Below, piece by piece: positions 11,376 to 20,507 of a stretch of 64,000 bases of DNA. The notes below the pieces were generated by a model. The model saw only the letters and a program-made list of their open reading frames with translations, ran no database searches and was not told where the DNA came from. The stretch comes from Rhodococcus sp. KBS0724. GTDB lineage: Bacteria; Actinomycetota; Actinomycetes; Mycobacteriales; Mycobacteriaceae. The stretch covers positions 2,011,001 to 2,075,000 of the forward strand of contig NZ_VCBX02000001.1 in NCBI RefSeq assembly GCF_005938745.2, read 5' to 3'. A program made the translations under genes and the position numbers. The stretch's first letter is position 1. Every line of letters begins with the position of its first letter.

Positions 11376-12272
11376 ATGAGCACCATTGGATTTATCGGAC
11401 TCGGACACATGGGTGGCCCGATGGCGGCCAACCTCGTCAAGGCCGGACACACGGTAGTCGGGTTCGACCTGGCGCCCGCAGCGCTCGAGCAGGCTGTCGA
11501 AGACGGTGCATCGGTAGCTGATTCGGCTGTGGATGCGGTGCGCGAAGCCGACGTCGTCATCACGATGCTGCCGAGCGGCAAGCACGTTCTGGGTCTGTAC
11601 GACGATCTGCTGCCCGCCGCGAAGCCGGGCACGCTGTTCATCGACTGCTCCACGATCGACGTCGCAGACGCCCGCGAAGCACACGATCGGGCAGAGGCCG
11701 CTGGGCACCGTAGCGTCGACGCGCCGGTTTCCGGTGGTGTTGTCGGCGCAACCGCCGGAACCCTCGCATTCATGGTCGGCGGATCCGAAGAGGACTTCCT
11801 GGCCGCGTCACCGTTGCTGGACGTGATGGGCCGCAAGGTCGTTCACTGCGGCGACGCCGGTGTCGGTCAGGCCGCGAAGATCTGCAACAACATGATCCTC
11901 GGTGTCTCGATGATCGCCATCAGCGAAGCATTTGTTCTGGGCGAAAAGCTCGGACTGAGCAACCAGGCACTCTTCGACGTCGCGTCCAACGCGTCGGGAC
12001 AGTGCTGGGCTCTCACGTCCAACTGCCCGGTACCCGGACCGGTACCCACCAGCCCGGCCAACAACGACTACCAGCCCGGCTTTGCGGTCGCGTTGATGGA
12101 CAAGGACCTCGGACTGGCCGCAAACGCATTGCGTACCAATGGTGTTGACGCCGAACTCGGCCTCAAGGCCGCTGAGCTCTACAGCCAGTACCATGCCGCG
12201 GGCGCTGGTGGTCAGGACTTTTCTGCCATCATCAACGACATCCGAGACCGTTCGACCGAAGGACAGCAGTGA
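11376..12272 (+). CDS. mmsB: 3-hydroxyisobutyrate dehydrogenase
   Basis: 298-aa NAD-dependent beta-hydroxyacid dehydrogenase. It has the Rossmann motif [18 protein letters not shown], the substrate loop [11 protein letters not shown] and the catalytic Lys in [15 protein letters not shown]. It oxidises 3-hydroxyisobutyrate to methylmalonate semialdehyde, the substrate of mmsA four genes upstream. GAAGGAG lies about 8 bases before the ATG. The stop overlaps the following hydratase start by 4 bases. Confidence 0.92.
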   Translation: MSTIGFIGLGHMGGPMAANLVKAGHTVVGFDLAPAALEQAVEDGASVADSAVDAVREADVVITMLPSGKHVLGLYDDLLPAAKPGTLFIDCSTIDVADAREAHDRAEAAGHRSVDAPVSGGVVGATAGTLAFMVGGSEEDFLAASPLLDVMGRKVVHCGDAGVGQAAKICNNMILGVSMIAISEAFVLGEKLGLSNQALFDVASNASGQCWALTSNCPVPGPVPTSPANNDYQPGFAVALMDKDLGLAANALRTNGVDAELGLKAAELYSQYHAAGAGGQDFSAIINDIRDRSTEGQQ

Positions 12273-13045
12273 CCGACTTCAACACCATCATTCTCGAGCG
12301 TAAGGGCCGCGTCGGCGTCATCACGCTCAACCGTCCCAAGGCGCTCAACGCCCTGAACTCCGAGCTGATGAACGAGGTGGTTGCCGCGGTAACCGATCTC
12401 GAAGCGGACAACAACATCGGTGCCATCCTGATCACCGGTTCCGAGCGCGCATTTGCCGCCGGTGCCGACATCAAGGAAATGCAGTCCAAGACGTACATGG
12501 ACGCGTACGTCGAGGATTTCTTCACGCCGTGGGATCGCGTCGCTGCTTCGCGTAAGCCGCTGATTGCCGCTGTCGCCGGATACGCACTCGGCGGCGGTTG
12601 CGAGCTCGCGATGCTCTGTGACTTCATCATCGCCGCAGATAACGCGAAGTTCGGGCAGCCCGAGATCAAGCTCGGAGTTATCCCCGGAATCGGTGGCTCG
12701 CAGCGTCTTACCCGCGCGGTGGGCAAGGCCAAGGCCATGGAAATGTGCCTCACCGGGCGCAACATGGATGCCGAAGAAGCCGAGCGCGCCGGCCTGGTGT
12801 CTCGCATCGTGCCGGCAGCAGATCTGCTCGACGACGCATTGAAGACGGCAACCACCATCGCCGAGATGTCCCTGCCGATCGCGATGATGGCCAAGGAAGC
12901 GGTCAACCGCTCCTTCGAGTCCTCGCTCGCCGAGGGCGTCCGCTTCGAGCGTCGGGTTTTCCACTCGACCTTCGCTACCGAAGATCAGAAGGAAGGCATG
13001 GCCGCATTTGTCGAGAAGCGGTCAGCTGAGTTCAAGCACCGCTGA
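12269..13045 (+). CDS. Enoyl-CoA hydratase
   Basis: 258-aa crotonase resembling mycobacterial EchA8. [12 protein letters not shown] forms the oxyanion-hole region, [13 protein letters not shown] follows it, and [13 protein letters not shown] carries the catalytic Glu. In this operon it would hydrate methacrylyl-CoA to 3-hydroxyisobutyryl-CoA, completing the isobutyryl-CoA to propionyl-CoA route. It is the last gene of the operon and ends just before a strong hairpin. Broader beta-oxidation use is possible. Confidence 0.88.
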   Translation: MTDFNTIILERKGRVGVITLNRPKALNALNSELMNEVVAAVTDLEADNNIGAILITGSERAFAAGADIKEMQSKTYMDAYVEDFFTPWDRVAASRKPLIAAVAGYALGGGCELAMLCDFIIAADNAKFGQPEIKLGVIPGIGGSQRLTRAVGKAKAMEMCLTGRNMDAEEAERAGLVSRIVPAADLLDDALKTATTIAEMSLPIAMMAKEAVNRSFESSLAEGVRFERRVFHSTFATEDQKEGMAAFVEKRSAEFKHR

Positions 13046-13056
13046 CAAGTCCCCAC

Positions 13057-13103
13057 GATCCTGAAGGATTCTGCTCGCTCAGCGAGTGAAATCCTTCAGG
13101 ATC
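13057..13103. terminator. Bidirectional hairpin between the valine operon and marR
   Basis: A perfect 14-bp stem (13057-13070 with 13090-13103) carries a second stem, CTCGC/GCGAG, at its tip. It lies between convergent genes. No long T run is present on either side. Confidence 0.75.
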
Positions 13104-13111
13104 GTTGTCGT

Positions 13112-13636
13112 TTACCCCTCGAAATCCCCGGCAGTCTTGCGCAATTCAGTGAGGATTGTCACCAATTGCGTGAGCTTGTCCGGCTCCAAGCCCGGGTTCG
13201 CGAAGACCTTGGCATTCAGCAGCTCCGTAGCCTCGAGCGCCAATGCTCGGCCGGAATCCGAAATCTCGATGAGTGTTGTCCGACGATCGCTGGGGTGGGG
13301 GACGCGTCGTACCAATTGTGCATTCTCGAGGCGATCCACCGCATTCGTGACGCTGGTGGGGTGAACCTGCAGGCGTGCGCTGGCCTTCGTCATGGGCAGT
13401 GCGCCCGACCTCGTGAAGGTGAGCAGCGTCAGCAGTTCGTATCGAGCGAACGTCAGCCCGAGCGGCTTGAGCACTTCCTCGACTCGCGCCATCATGATCT
13501 GCTGCGCCCGCATCACCGAGGTGACAGCGGCCATCCCATCGGCAACGTCACTCCAACCGTGCTCGGTCCATTGCCGATGTGCCTCTTCGATGGGGTCGAT
13601 GGGAAGCGGCGAAAGGGGAGGCATACGTTCGATCAT
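13112..13636 (-). CDS. MarR-family transcriptional regulator
   Basis: 174 aa. The winged-helix core around residues 60-135 includes ALPMTKASARLQVHPTSVTNAVDRLENAQLVRR and the wing HPSDRRTTLIEISDSG. It is longer than most MarR proteins because of an N-terminal extension with a Pro-rich start and a helical HRQWTEHGW segment. It is divergent from the mraY paralogue with about 73 bases between them, so it may control that gene. Its ligand is unknown. Confidence 0.85.
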   Translation of the reverse strand: MIERMPPLSPLPIDPIEEAHRQWTEHGWSDVADGMAAVTSVMRAQQIMMARVEEVLKPLGLTFARYELLTLLTFTRSGALPMTKASARLQVHPTSVTNAVDRLENAQLVRRVPHPSDRRTTLIEISDSGRALALEATELLNAKVFANPGLEPDKLTQLVTILTELRKTAGDFEG

Positions 13637-13709
13637 CCCATGCCCGCCAGAGCCTGAGCGCCTTGTCTGATTATGTGTCGCGGGCGCTCACGTCTGTAGA
13701 GTCCTCCGA

Positions 13710-14786
13710 GTGATTTCAATCCTCGTCGCGGGTGGCGTCTCGTTGTTCGTCGCTCTGTTCTTGACGCCGTTTCTCATCCGAGTGCTGTCTAAACAGGGGC
13801 TCGGGCACGAGATTCGCATCGACGGTCCACAGAGCCATCAGGGCAAGCGCGGTACCCCGTCCATGGGCGGTATCGCGATCATCGCGGGAATGTGGGCGGG
13901 ATATCTCGCCGCGCACGCCATCGGGTTCGGCTCGCGTCTGCCGAGGTTGTCGGCATCGGGATGGTTGGTACTGGCGCTGGCAACATCGCTGGGCGTTGTT
14001 GGCTTCCTCGACGACTTCATCAAGATCCGCAAGAAACGCAACCTCGGATTGAACAAGACCGCGAAGACTGTCGGGCAGTTGGCGAGCGCGATCATTTTCG
14101 GTGTGCTGTTCCTACAGTTCTCCAACAGCAAGGGTGTCACGCCCGGCAGCCAGTACCTCTCGCACGTTCGCGACATTTCGGTGTTCTCGATGGGAACGAT
14201 CGGGTTCCTGGTCTTCTTCTGCGTGCTTGTCTTCGCGTGGTCCAACGCCGTCAACTTCACCGACGGTCTGGACGGCCTCGCAGCCGGGTCGATGGGCATG
14301 ATCCTGGGTACCTACGTTGTCATCGCGGGATGGCAGTACCGGAACTCTTGCGTCCTCGATCCCGTTGCCGGGTGCTACGACGTTCGCGACCCACTCGACC
14401 TTGCGATAGTCGCGGCGGCGGCGGGTGGTGCGTGTCTCGGGTTCCTGTGGTGGAACGCAGCGCCGGCCCAGATCTTCATGGGCGACACCGGTTCGTTGGC
14501 TCTCGGCGGTTTGGTTGTCGGTCTTTCGGTCACCACACACACCGAACTTCTGATGGTCATCATCGGAGCCCTGTTCGTCGCTGAGATTCTGTCGGTGATC
14601 ATCCAGGTGCTGGTGTTCCGATCGTCCGGCCGACGCGTATTCAAGATGGCTCCGATACATCATCACTTCGAGTTACTCGGTTGGCCGGAGACAGTGGTGA
14701 TCGCCCGGTTCTGGATTTTCGTGGCCATTTCCTGCGTGATCGGACTGGCGACGTTCTACAGCGAATGGTTTGCGGCTGCCGGTTAA
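13710..14786 (+). CDS. mraY: MraY-type phospho-MurNAc-pentapeptide transferase paralogue
   Basis: 358-aa polytopic membrane enzyme of the MraY branch. MraY attaches phospho-MurNAc-pentapeptide to the lipid carrier, giving lipid I. Catalytic motifs look complete: Asp101-Asp102 in [26 protein letters not shown] at 179-189, [12 protein letters not shown] and the His triplet at 317-319 in [11 protein letters not shown]. It starts with GTG at 13710. It lies outside any mur/fts cluster, between a MarR regulator and a drug exporter, so it is probably a second copy. Its stop codon overlaps the stop of the convergent exporter. Confidence 0.85.
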   Translation: MISILVAGGVSLFVALFLTPFLIRVLSKQGLGHEIRIDGPQSHQGKRGTPSMGGIAIIAGMWAGYLAAHAIGFGSRLPRLSASGWLVLALATSLGVVGFLDDFIKIRKKRNLGLNKTAKTVGQLASAIIFGVLFLQFSNSKGVTPGSQYLSHVRDISVFSMGTIGFLVFFCVLVFAWSNAVNFTDGLDGLAAGSMGMILGTYVVIAGWQYRNSCVLDPVAGCYDVRDPLDLAIVAAAAGGACLGFLWWNAAPAQIFMGDTGSLALGGLVVGLSVTTHTELLMVIIGALFVAEILSVIIQVLVFRSSGRRVFKMAPIHHHFELLGWPETVVIARFWIFVAISCVIGLATFYSEWFAAAG

Positions 14787-16057
14787 GCCTGAGATTTGCG
14801 GGTTGTCGCGACCAGAGCGATCAGTCCTACGGACACACATGCCGTCATCGTGACGGCAAGAGCAGTACTGGTGTTACCGAGAAGACCGACAGCCGGGGCG
14901 ATTGCAGCGCCGACTCCGAACTGGAACGCGCCCAGCATCGCGGCAGCTGTTCCTGCGGCTTCTCCGTGCCGTGAAAGTGCCAGTGCCGGGGCGTTCGGTA
15001 GAACAAATCCCACGGCGCCGAGCATGATCCAGAGCGCGATCACGAAGCCGATCAGGCCGCCGAGGTCGAGCGCCGCAACAACGATGACCAAGGCTCCGGA
15101 GATAACTGCAGTGACGAGAGCCGACCGGGTGATCTGCTGCGGCGTCCAGCGATCCAGCAGACGGACGTTGACCTGCGAAGCGCCGATCAGAGCAATAGCG
15201 CCGGCGCTGAACAGCAGTGCAAACTCCTGCTGATTGAGGCCGTACTGATCCTGATAGACAAACGACGCACCGGAGACGTACGCGAACAACGACGCCATAC
15301 CGACACTGGAGACCAGCGTCAGGACCATGAAGGTGCGATCTCGCAGCAATGATCCGTACATCTGGAGAACTGATCGCACGCCGCTGGGACGCCGCTTCTC
15401 GCGGGGCAGAGTCTCCGGAATCCCGAAAGCGCCGATCATGGCTGTGCCCACACCGATCAGGGCAAGAACAACAAAGATGCCGCGCCAATCCAGCGCGACC
15501 AACAGTGCGCCGCCGATACTGGGCGCCAGAATCGGGGCAACGCCGAGGACAAGCATCAGGCGGCTCATCACCACAGCGACGGTGTTGCCGCTGTACAGGT
15601 CGCGCACGATCGCCATCGTGACGACAGCGGCAGCGGCGGCACCCATGCCCTGGAACACCCGCAGGATGCCGAGAACAGCGATCGTGGGCGCAAACACGGC
15701 CAGCAGCGACGCCACGATGTGCACGCCGATGCCGGCGAGCAAAGGCTTCTTGCGCCCGAGGGTGTCCGAGAGCGGGCCGACGAGCAACTGCCCGAGTGCA
15801 AGTCCGATCAACGTACCCGTGATCGTGAGCTGGACCGTCGACGACGAGGTTCCGAGGTCGTCGGCGATATCCGGCAACGCCGGCAGGTACATGTCGATCG
15901 TGAACGGGCCGAGAGCCGTCATGGATCCGAGAGCGAGGATCTTTCCGATACTCGGCTTACGTTCAACGGTCCTCGGTGAAGCAGTGTGTTCCACGGGCGG
16001 GGGATCCACGGGCAGAGCGGTTGCGGTCTTCTCGGCAGTCACGAAGCAAGTCAGCAC
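14783..16057 (-). CDS. Bcr/CflA-family multidrug MFS exporter
   Basis: 424 aa with about 12 membrane segments. [18 protein letters not shown] near the N-terminus and [14 protein letters not shown] (MFS motif A) are typical of the Bcr/CflA drug:proton antiporters. The start is GTG at 16057; another GTG at 16042 would shorten the cytoplasmic leader by five residues. It converges on the mraY paralogue with overlapping stop codons, and its promoter faces the secreted esterase operon. Substrate unknown. Confidence 0.85.
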   Translation of the reverse strand: MLTCFVTAEKTATALPVDPPPVEHTASPRTVERKPSIGKILALGSMTALGPFTIDMYLPALPDIADDLGTSSSTVQLTITGTLIGLALGQLLVGPLSDTLGRKKPLLAGIGVHIVASLLAVFAPTIAVLGILRVFQGMGAAAAAVVTMAIVRDLYSGNTVAVVMSRLMLVLGVAPILAPSIGGALLVALDWRGIFVVLALIGVGTAMIGAFGIPETLPREKRRPSGVRSVLQMYGSLLRDRTFMVLTLVSSVGMASLFAYVSGASFVYQDQYGLNQQEFALLFSAGAIALIGASQVNVRLLDRWTPQQITRSALVTAVISGALVIVVAALDLGGLIGFVIALWIMLGAVGFVLPNAPALALSRHGEAAGTAAAMLGAFQFGVGAAIAPAVGLLGNTSTALAVTMTACVSVGLIALVATTRKSQA

Positions 16058-16084
16058 CAGGACGGTCCGATTTGTTCCCTCGCG

Positions 16085-17317
16085 TCAGGGAAGTGTTCGG
16101 AACGATCCGGATCCGACGATCTCGTCATCGGCTTCCACGGTGTAGTTGTACGTCGTGTTGGGGGAGAGGCTCGAGACGATGCTCAGAGTCCGCAGACCGG
16201 TTCGGGTTGTGTAGTTGTACACGTAGAACGGGCCCTGGGTGGCTGTGACCCGAAATGTGGTTCGACTGATGCCCGCGGGAATGGTGACAGCCAGATTCGC
16301 GCCGATCCGCGTAGGCGTGAGCGTGTAGTTCCACACGGCCGGCGGTGGCGTCGTGGTGGTTGTCGTCGTGACCTGGGGCGGTGTTGTCGTTGTCGTTGTC
16401 GTGGTGGTCGTCGGCGGCTGGGTCGTCGTCGGTTCAGGAGTAGCGGCGACCGTTGTGGTGGGAACTGTGGTGGAAACCTGATTGTTCGGAACATGATCGT
16501 CCAGGTGGCGCGCAAGAACTGCGCCGAATGTGCCCGAGAGGTTGTGGCCGAGGCCGGCGGGAGATTCGAGATCCGTCGTAAAGCCTTGTGCCGAATACCA
16601 AGCCGACCCCTTCTGGGCGTCGAGCACGGCGTTGTAACCGTCGCTGACATTGGTGCCGTTGTCGGCAGCACCGGTGTACCAGTGCATGGGAAGGTCTGCG
16701 ACCAGGCCGCTGGCGAAGGGCTGCGCCGAGACTCGTGGCACGCCGCCGCCGCCGAAGACCACGGTGCCGCCGCCGTCGAGCCTGCTCGAGTACTTCGGTA
16801 GGAAGAACTGAGTGATGAACTGGGATCCGCCGCTGTAGCCGACGAGCCAGATGTCCTCGGTGTCGATGTTGTAGCCCGCTTCGAGACTGGTGAGCAGGTC
16901 GGCGACATAGTCGGCGTTTGCGCTCCCGTTTTCCCACCACGTGATTTCCCCGGCAGAGTCCGGAGTGCGTACCGGGACGGTGATGTAGCCCCGCGAGCGG
17001 GCCTGCGCCACGATGCCCGACGGGCCGCCGAGGCTGTACGACGAAGTGGGATTGGCAAATTCGTACGCCCCGTCGCCGTGGAACTGCAGAACCAGACCGG
17101 CGGCGTGGTCCTGCGGGATACCAGCGGCGTACACGTGGTACTTCGACGACAGACCGTTCGATGCGGTGAAGGGCTGGAAGGTCCGGTCCGAATAGGCCAT
17201 ACCGGTGCCGTTGGTGCTCTCGGCCGAGGCGATCGGTGGTGCAACGACGATCGCGACAAGACCCGTCACTGCGGCCAGTGCTGCTGTGGCCAGAGCTGTC
17301 AGTCGTGCTCGGGGCAT
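16085..17317 (-). CDS. Secreted esterase/depolymerase-like hydrolase with Thr/Pro linker and C-terminal beta domain
   Basis: 410 aa. A Sec signal peptide spans about residues 1-33 (cleavage near SAE). The alpha/beta-hydrolase domain has the nucleophile elbow GYSGGS with Ser162, an early QFHGDG turn resembling PHB-depolymerase esterases, and the candidate acid and His further on. Residues 282-326 are an almost pure Thr/Pro linker, followed by an 84-residue beta-rich domain resembling a fibronectin type III module (NYTLTP ... NTTYNYTVEA). ATG at 17317 is preceded by AAAGGTGG. Polymer or surface ester hydrolysis is plausible; the substrate is unknown. Confidence 0.75.
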   Translation of the reverse strand: MPRARLTALATAALAAVTGLVAIVVAPPIASAESTNGTGMAYSDRTFQPFTASNGLSSKYHVYAAGIPQDHAAGLVLQFHGDGAYEFANPTSSYSLGGPSGIVAQARSRGYITVPVRTPDSAGEITWWENGSANADYVADLLTSLEAGYNIDTEDIWLVGYSGGSQFITQFFLPKYSSRLDGGGTVVFGGGGVPRVSAQPFASGLVADLPMHWYTGAADNGTNVSDGYNAVLDAQKGSAWYSAQGFTTDLESPAGLGHNLSGTFGAVLARHLDDHVPNNQVSTTVPTTTVAATPEPTTTQPPTTTTTTTTTTPPQVTTTTTTTPPPAVWNYTLTPTRIGANLAVTIPAGISRTTFRVTATQGPFYVYNYTTRTGLRTLSIVSSLSPNTTYNYTVEADDEIVGSGSFRTLP

Positions 17318-17349
17318 CGGTGCCACCTTTCGTCTCGGGGGCGTCTCAC

Positions 17350-17375
17350 TTCTCACGACAGACGCCAGGTGAGAA
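17350..17375. promoter_or_regulatory. Inverted repeat upstream of the secreted hydrolase gene
   Basis: TTCTCAC (17350-17356) and GTGAGAA (17369-17375) are perfect inverted copies 12 bp apart, located 33 bases before the hydrolase start. This could be an operator or a leader hairpin. Confidence 0.4.
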
Positions 17376-17571
17376 ACAGGCGTAACTCGCGTCACTCCAG
17401 CCCCGAGTGAACCATGCCTGTTCTGGTACGGCACAGTCGGTATTTCTCAAGCGGGTACCCCGCCTTCGGAGGCATGTAACCCAGCAAATACCAAGCGATC
17501 AGCGAGGTCGCAATCACGCTGATCCAAACTGTGGTGTGGCGGTGATATCGGGGGCAGAGTTACTTCATGAC

Positions 17572-17645
17572 GCGGGTGTGGCCGAGTGGCTAGGCACCGG
17601 CCTGCAAAGCCGTTCACACGGGTTCGAATCCCGTCATCCGCTCCA
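17572..17645 (+). tRNA. tRNA-Cys (GCA)
   Basis: A cloverleaf can be drawn: acceptor GCGGGTG with CATCCGC (one G-U pair), a D-arm with GGCTAGGC, an anticodon loop CTGCAAA giving GCA, and a T-arm CGGGTTCGAATCCCG. The CCA end is encoded at 17643-17645. Confidence 0.95.
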
Positions 17646-17649
17646 GCGA

Positions 17650-17681
17650 CAAGCGGGGCCGACAAAAGTCGGCCCCGCTTG
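17650..17681. terminator. Terminator after tRNA-Cys
   Basis: A perfect 14-bp GC-rich stem (17650-17663 with 17668-17681) with an AAAA loop begins 5 bases after the tRNA. On the minus strand it would also end transcripts of the 28-codon gene. Confidence 0.8.
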
Positions 17682-17716
17682 TTCTCGCCGATCGGTTGGC
17701 GAGTGTCCTGCAACGA

Positions 17717-17803
17717 TCAGCTGTTCACCGGAATGAGCTTCAAGGCCTTCTGGATTGCTGCGAGAACGTCGATGACTGTGCTGAGCGTGCTGATGGAACC
17801 CAC
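17717..17803 (-). CDS. Putative 28-aa amphipathic small protein
   Basis: A short frame with the GTG start at 17803 and a textbook GGAGG six bases upstream; TGA at 17717. The peptide starts MGSISTLSTV, continues through IDVLAAIQKAL and ends KLIPVNS. It would form one amphipathic helix with no signal sequence. In size and character it recalls the tiny PorA/PorH channel proteins of Corynebacterium, but I cannot show homology. A terminator lies on each side. No in-frame ATG is available upstream. Confidence 0.55.
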   Translation of the reverse strand: MGSISTLSTVIDVLAAIQKALKLIPVNS

Positions 17804-17924
17804 GAATGTCCTCCGAGTGTTGAAATGCTCGACGTTGTGCCGCGCAGGAGAAAGTTAGCAAGCCTGACAGCTTTTATGGGGTGTTTGCCGCTTTCGGAAG
17901 AATGAAATCTGGGTCAACATACAA

Positions 17925-17958
17925 AAACTGGCCGGACTCCCCGAGGGCCGGCCAGTTT
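17925..17958 (-). terminator. Intrinsic terminator after the 38-aa gene
   Basis: A perfect 11-bp stem (17925-17935 with 17948-17958). On the minus strand it is followed by TTTTTG, so it has the normal form of an intrinsic terminator. It starts 18 bases after the stop of the 38-aa frame, which supports that frame being transcribed on its own. Confidence 0.75.
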
Positions 17959-17975
17959 CTTGTGAAGCATGGTGA

Positions 17976-18092
17976 TCAGCTGAAGGCGGACACCGCGGTA
18001 AAGAAGGCGATAGCGGCAGCACCAAGCTTGAAAACCTTGGTGATGTCATCGAGGGTTACGCCTTCGGGCAATACGTCTTCGACAGACTGCAT
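17976..18092 (-). CDS. Putative 38-aa membrane-active small protein
   Basis: ATG at 18092 with AAGGA eight bases upstream; TGA at 17976. The peptide starts MQSVEDVLPEG, has an acidic LDDITKVF segment and ends in a hydrophobic stretch GAAAIAFFTAVSAFS. There is no signal peptide. An intrinsic terminator follows directly. Together with the neighbouring 28-aa frame it forms a tandem pair of single-gene units on the minus strand. Mycomembrane pore subunit, membrane-active peptide or toxin-like peptide are all possible; I do not recognise a family. Confidence 0.6.
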   Translation of the reverse strand: MQSVEDVLPEGVTLDDITKVFKLGAAAIAFFTAVSAFS

Positions 18093-18216
18093 GTCGTAAG
18101 TCCTTACATTTGGGGGAACTGTGGTCCAGTACCGCTGCAAGCAAGATACCTAACGTCACGGTTCTATGTCGGTGGCATGGGTCACGAATGTCAGAAATCG
18201 GACATACGCTCGTGTC

Positions 18217-19056
18217 ATGACGGTCCCAGAGGTGAGAATTCGGACGTACACACGATCCGGTTTGTCCTTCGACGTCCGCGACGAAGGTCCCGTCGGCGGA
18301 CCGATAGTGGTCTTGCTCCACGGCTTCCCACAGGATTCGACCTCCTGGGATCGGCTGGTGCCGCTGGTGCACGCTCGTGGCTACCGGACACTCGCGCCGG
18401 ATCAACGTGGATATTCGCCGGGTGCCCGGCCCACCTCTCGGCGCGCATATCGACTCGACGAGCTTGCCTCTGACATCGTTGCGCTGATCGATGCGGCGGG
18501 AAGCGCCCCGGTGCACCTGGTCGGCCACGACTGGGGAGCGGCAGTGGCCTGGCAGGTCGCCGCCGAGCGCCCGGACTTGATCCGCACATTGACGGCGTTG
18601 TCGGTTCCACATCCTGCGGCCTTTGTCCGGGCACTGCTGACCAGCAGTCAGGCTCTGCGATCCTGGTACATGCTTGCCTTCCAGTTGCCGATGCTTCCGG
18701 AATGGATACTGCGACGAAGCGGTGACAAGATCCTGGTCAAGAGTGGGCAGAGCCTCGAGCGTGCCCGCCGTGATCGGGACGCGATGGCGAAGCCAGGCCG
18801 TCTACGCGGTGGCCTGAACTGGTATCGCGCATTGGCGTTGAACAGCTCGAGAGCGGGTTCTGGACGCATCAGCGTGCCCACTCTCCACGTGTGGAGCGAC
18901 CGGGACATCGCACTCGCGAGGAAGGGCGCCGAACTCACGACGAGATTCGTGGACGGCCCGTATCGATTCGAAATTCTTCGCGGCGTGAGCCATTGGATAC
19001 CCGACGAGGCGCCGGAAGAACTGGACCGGTTACTCGCCGAGCACCTGCGTAATTGA
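18217..19056 (+). CDS. Alpha/beta hydrolase, epoxide-hydrolase/dehalogenase type
   Basis: 279 aa. The oxyanion motif LLHGFPQDSTSW and the elbow VGHDWGAA with Asp105 as nucleophile place it with epoxide hydrolases and haloalkane dehalogenases rather than Ser esterases. The likely acid is in WSDRDIAL and the catalytic His in GVSHWIP. ATG at 18217 is chosen because the protein-like sequence begins there; an in-frame ATG at 18166 would add 17 residues, and neither has a clear ribosome-binding site. It converges with the next hydrolase, with 3 bases between them. Confidence 0.8.
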   Translation: MTVPEVRIRTYTRSGLSFDVRDEGPVGGPIVVLLHGFPQDSTSWDRLVPLVHARGYRTLAPDQRGYSPGARPTSRRAYRLDELASDIVALIDAAGSAPVHLVGHDWGAAVAWQVAAERPDLIRTLTALSVPHPAAFVRALLTSSQALRSWYMLAFQLPMLPEWILRRSGDKILVKSGQSLERARRDRDAMAKPGRLRGGLNWYRALALNSSRAGSGRISVPTLHVWSDRDIALARKGAELTTRFVDGPYRFEILRGVSHWIPDEAPEELDRLLAEHLRN

Positions 19057-19059
19057 CCG

Positions 19060-20445
19060 CTACCGGCCGACGTCGCAGCCCTGAGCGTCGGCGATCAGAA
19101 TCGCAGCGTCCTCGGGGAGTAGGAAACCGTCGTCGACGGCACGCGCAGTAGCGTCGGAGAAGGCGGTGACGTACGCGTCGTGACTCGGGTAGAGCGCAGC
19201 GAGCGTCGTGGCGTCGAAGGCGACGGTTGCGCCGTTCTGAGGCACGTGCACCAGTTCGCCCGTCAGCGTGGCGACCGGGACGTCGAGTTGAGGTGTGCGG
19301 ACACCGCCGGTCGCATTGCCGTGCCGGTCCCGCAGCACCGCATTGTCAGCAGTGTCGATGACGGGCGCTGATGTGGGTGCCTCGCCGCCCGCAGCCCACT
19401 GACGCAAGGCGCGCAGGGCGGCGTTCGCGACGTAACGCTGCGGTCCGTCGTTGACGATCGGGAACAGTGCCGCCAGATCCCTGATGTCGGAGAACTGCCG
19501 AACATACTGTGGATGAAGGATTTTCAGAGAGTAAGCGTCGGAGTGCGATGTGCCGGCGATCTCCCAGGTCCGAATCATGTCGGTATCGGGTTGACGGGCG
19601 GCCACAAAACTGGTGGGGCCTGGTCCGCCGCACAGTTCGAAAAGCTCGGTCTCGGTGATCAGCTGGAACACCGGAACGTCGAGATCGGTGCGCACACGGG
19701 CCGGCGCCGGATCCAGGAGCATCATGCCGTCGGCAAGCGGAGCTCCGATGCCGCCGCGGGCATGAATGATCAGGCCGTCGAATACCCGTGCACGGGGATG
19801 AACGGCGTTGGCGTACGTCAACATACGGAACCCCGACTGTGACTGCCCGGTCGCGAGCAGTTGCGTCGGAAGCAGGCCACCGAGGGGGTCGACGTCCCCT
19901 GGTGTGCGCAGGGCTGCGCCGACCTGGGAAAAGATGTCGTACGAGTACCGGTCGCCGGGGTGATCCAGTGCGCCGTATCGCTCGGGATCCCAGGTGAGAA
20001 GACCTACGACGCCGTCGCCGAGGCCGCTGCCTCCGGTGCTGGTGATTCCGGCAGCCTGCGCGGAGACGCCCACCCACGCATACCCTCTCGTGATCTCCTC
20101 GTTCATGTGTCCGAAGTCGACATCGATATCGGTGTTGCCACTGACATTGAGCCACTCGACAACAACGGTTCCGTTGAATCGGCTCGGGTCGGCCGGTGTG
20201 CGCACGAGGATCCTGGTGGTGAACGGCGCCGAAGTATCTTCCGCCGCAGCCCAATGTCCGTCCGACGACCAGGTACCGTCCTCGCTGTACGACGCCGCGG
20301 ACCCGCTGACGAAGAACTCACGTTCGGTGTAGCCCTTCGCCGCGAGGTCGAGCGAGGTCGAGGTCCCGGGGAAACCGTTCGATCCACCTTCGATCGGACC
20401 ACTGAAGGTAACTGCTGATCGGACGGCGTCGGGATTCGCGTACAT
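19060..20445 (-). CDS. Alpha/beta hydrolase-domain protein (Abhydrolase_10-like)
   Basis: 461 aa. The pattern NGTVVVEWLNVSGNTD, YAWVGVSAQ and the nucleophile segment ATGQSQSGFRMLTYANAVHP matches a family of actinobacterial and proteobacterial putative alpha/beta hydrolases; the likely nucleophile is the Ser in GQSQSG. The His candidate lies in IAGTSHSDAYSL. No signal peptide is seen. It starts 62 bases after the sulfotransferase stop on the same strand and may be the distal gene of that operon. Function unknown. Confidence 0.7.
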   Translation of the reverse strand: MYANPDAVRSAVTFSGPIEGGSNGFPGTSTSLDLAAKGYTEREFFVSGSAASYSEDGTWSSDGHWAAAEDTSAPFTTRILVRTPADPSRFNGTVVVEWLNVSGNTDIDVDFGHMNEEITRGYAWVGVSAQAAGITSTGGSGLGDGVVGLLTWDPERYGALDHPGDRYSYDIFSQVGAALRTPGDVDPLGGLLPTQLLATGQSQSGFRMLTYANAVHPRARVFDGLIIHARGGIGAPLADGMMLLDPAPARVRTDLDVPVFQLITETELFELCGGPGPTSFVAARQPDTDMIRTWEIAGTSHSDAYSLKILHPQYVRQFSDIRDLAALFPIVNDGPQRYVANAALRALRQWAAGGEAPTSAPVIDTADNAVLRDRHGNATGGVRTPQLDVPVATLTGELVHVPQNGATVAFDATTLAALYPSHDAYVTAFSDATARAVDDGFLLPEDAAILIADAQGCDVGR

Positions 20446-20507
20446 CTGGGCGATTCTGTCGCATGGCTCGGCGGTCAGACGACATGGTTCCCGATGAGCG
20501 GGACGCG

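Noticed and set aside
13166..13657. A 163-codon plus-strand frame opposite the MarR gene
   Set aside because: Shadow of the minus-strand MarR gene, which has recognisable winged-helix motifs.
16355..16440. Low-complexity GT/GTC-rich stretch considered as a microsatellite
   Set aside because: It codes for the Thr/Pro linker of the secreted hydrolase.
17572..17645. tRNA-Cys considered as an integration site of a genomic island
   Set aside because: No integrase, no repeat of the tRNA 3' end and no change in base composition nearby.
17855..18049. A 64-codon minus-strand frame overlapping both mini-gene regions
   Set aside because: It runs through the terminator hairpin, has poor codon usage and no ribosome-binding site.
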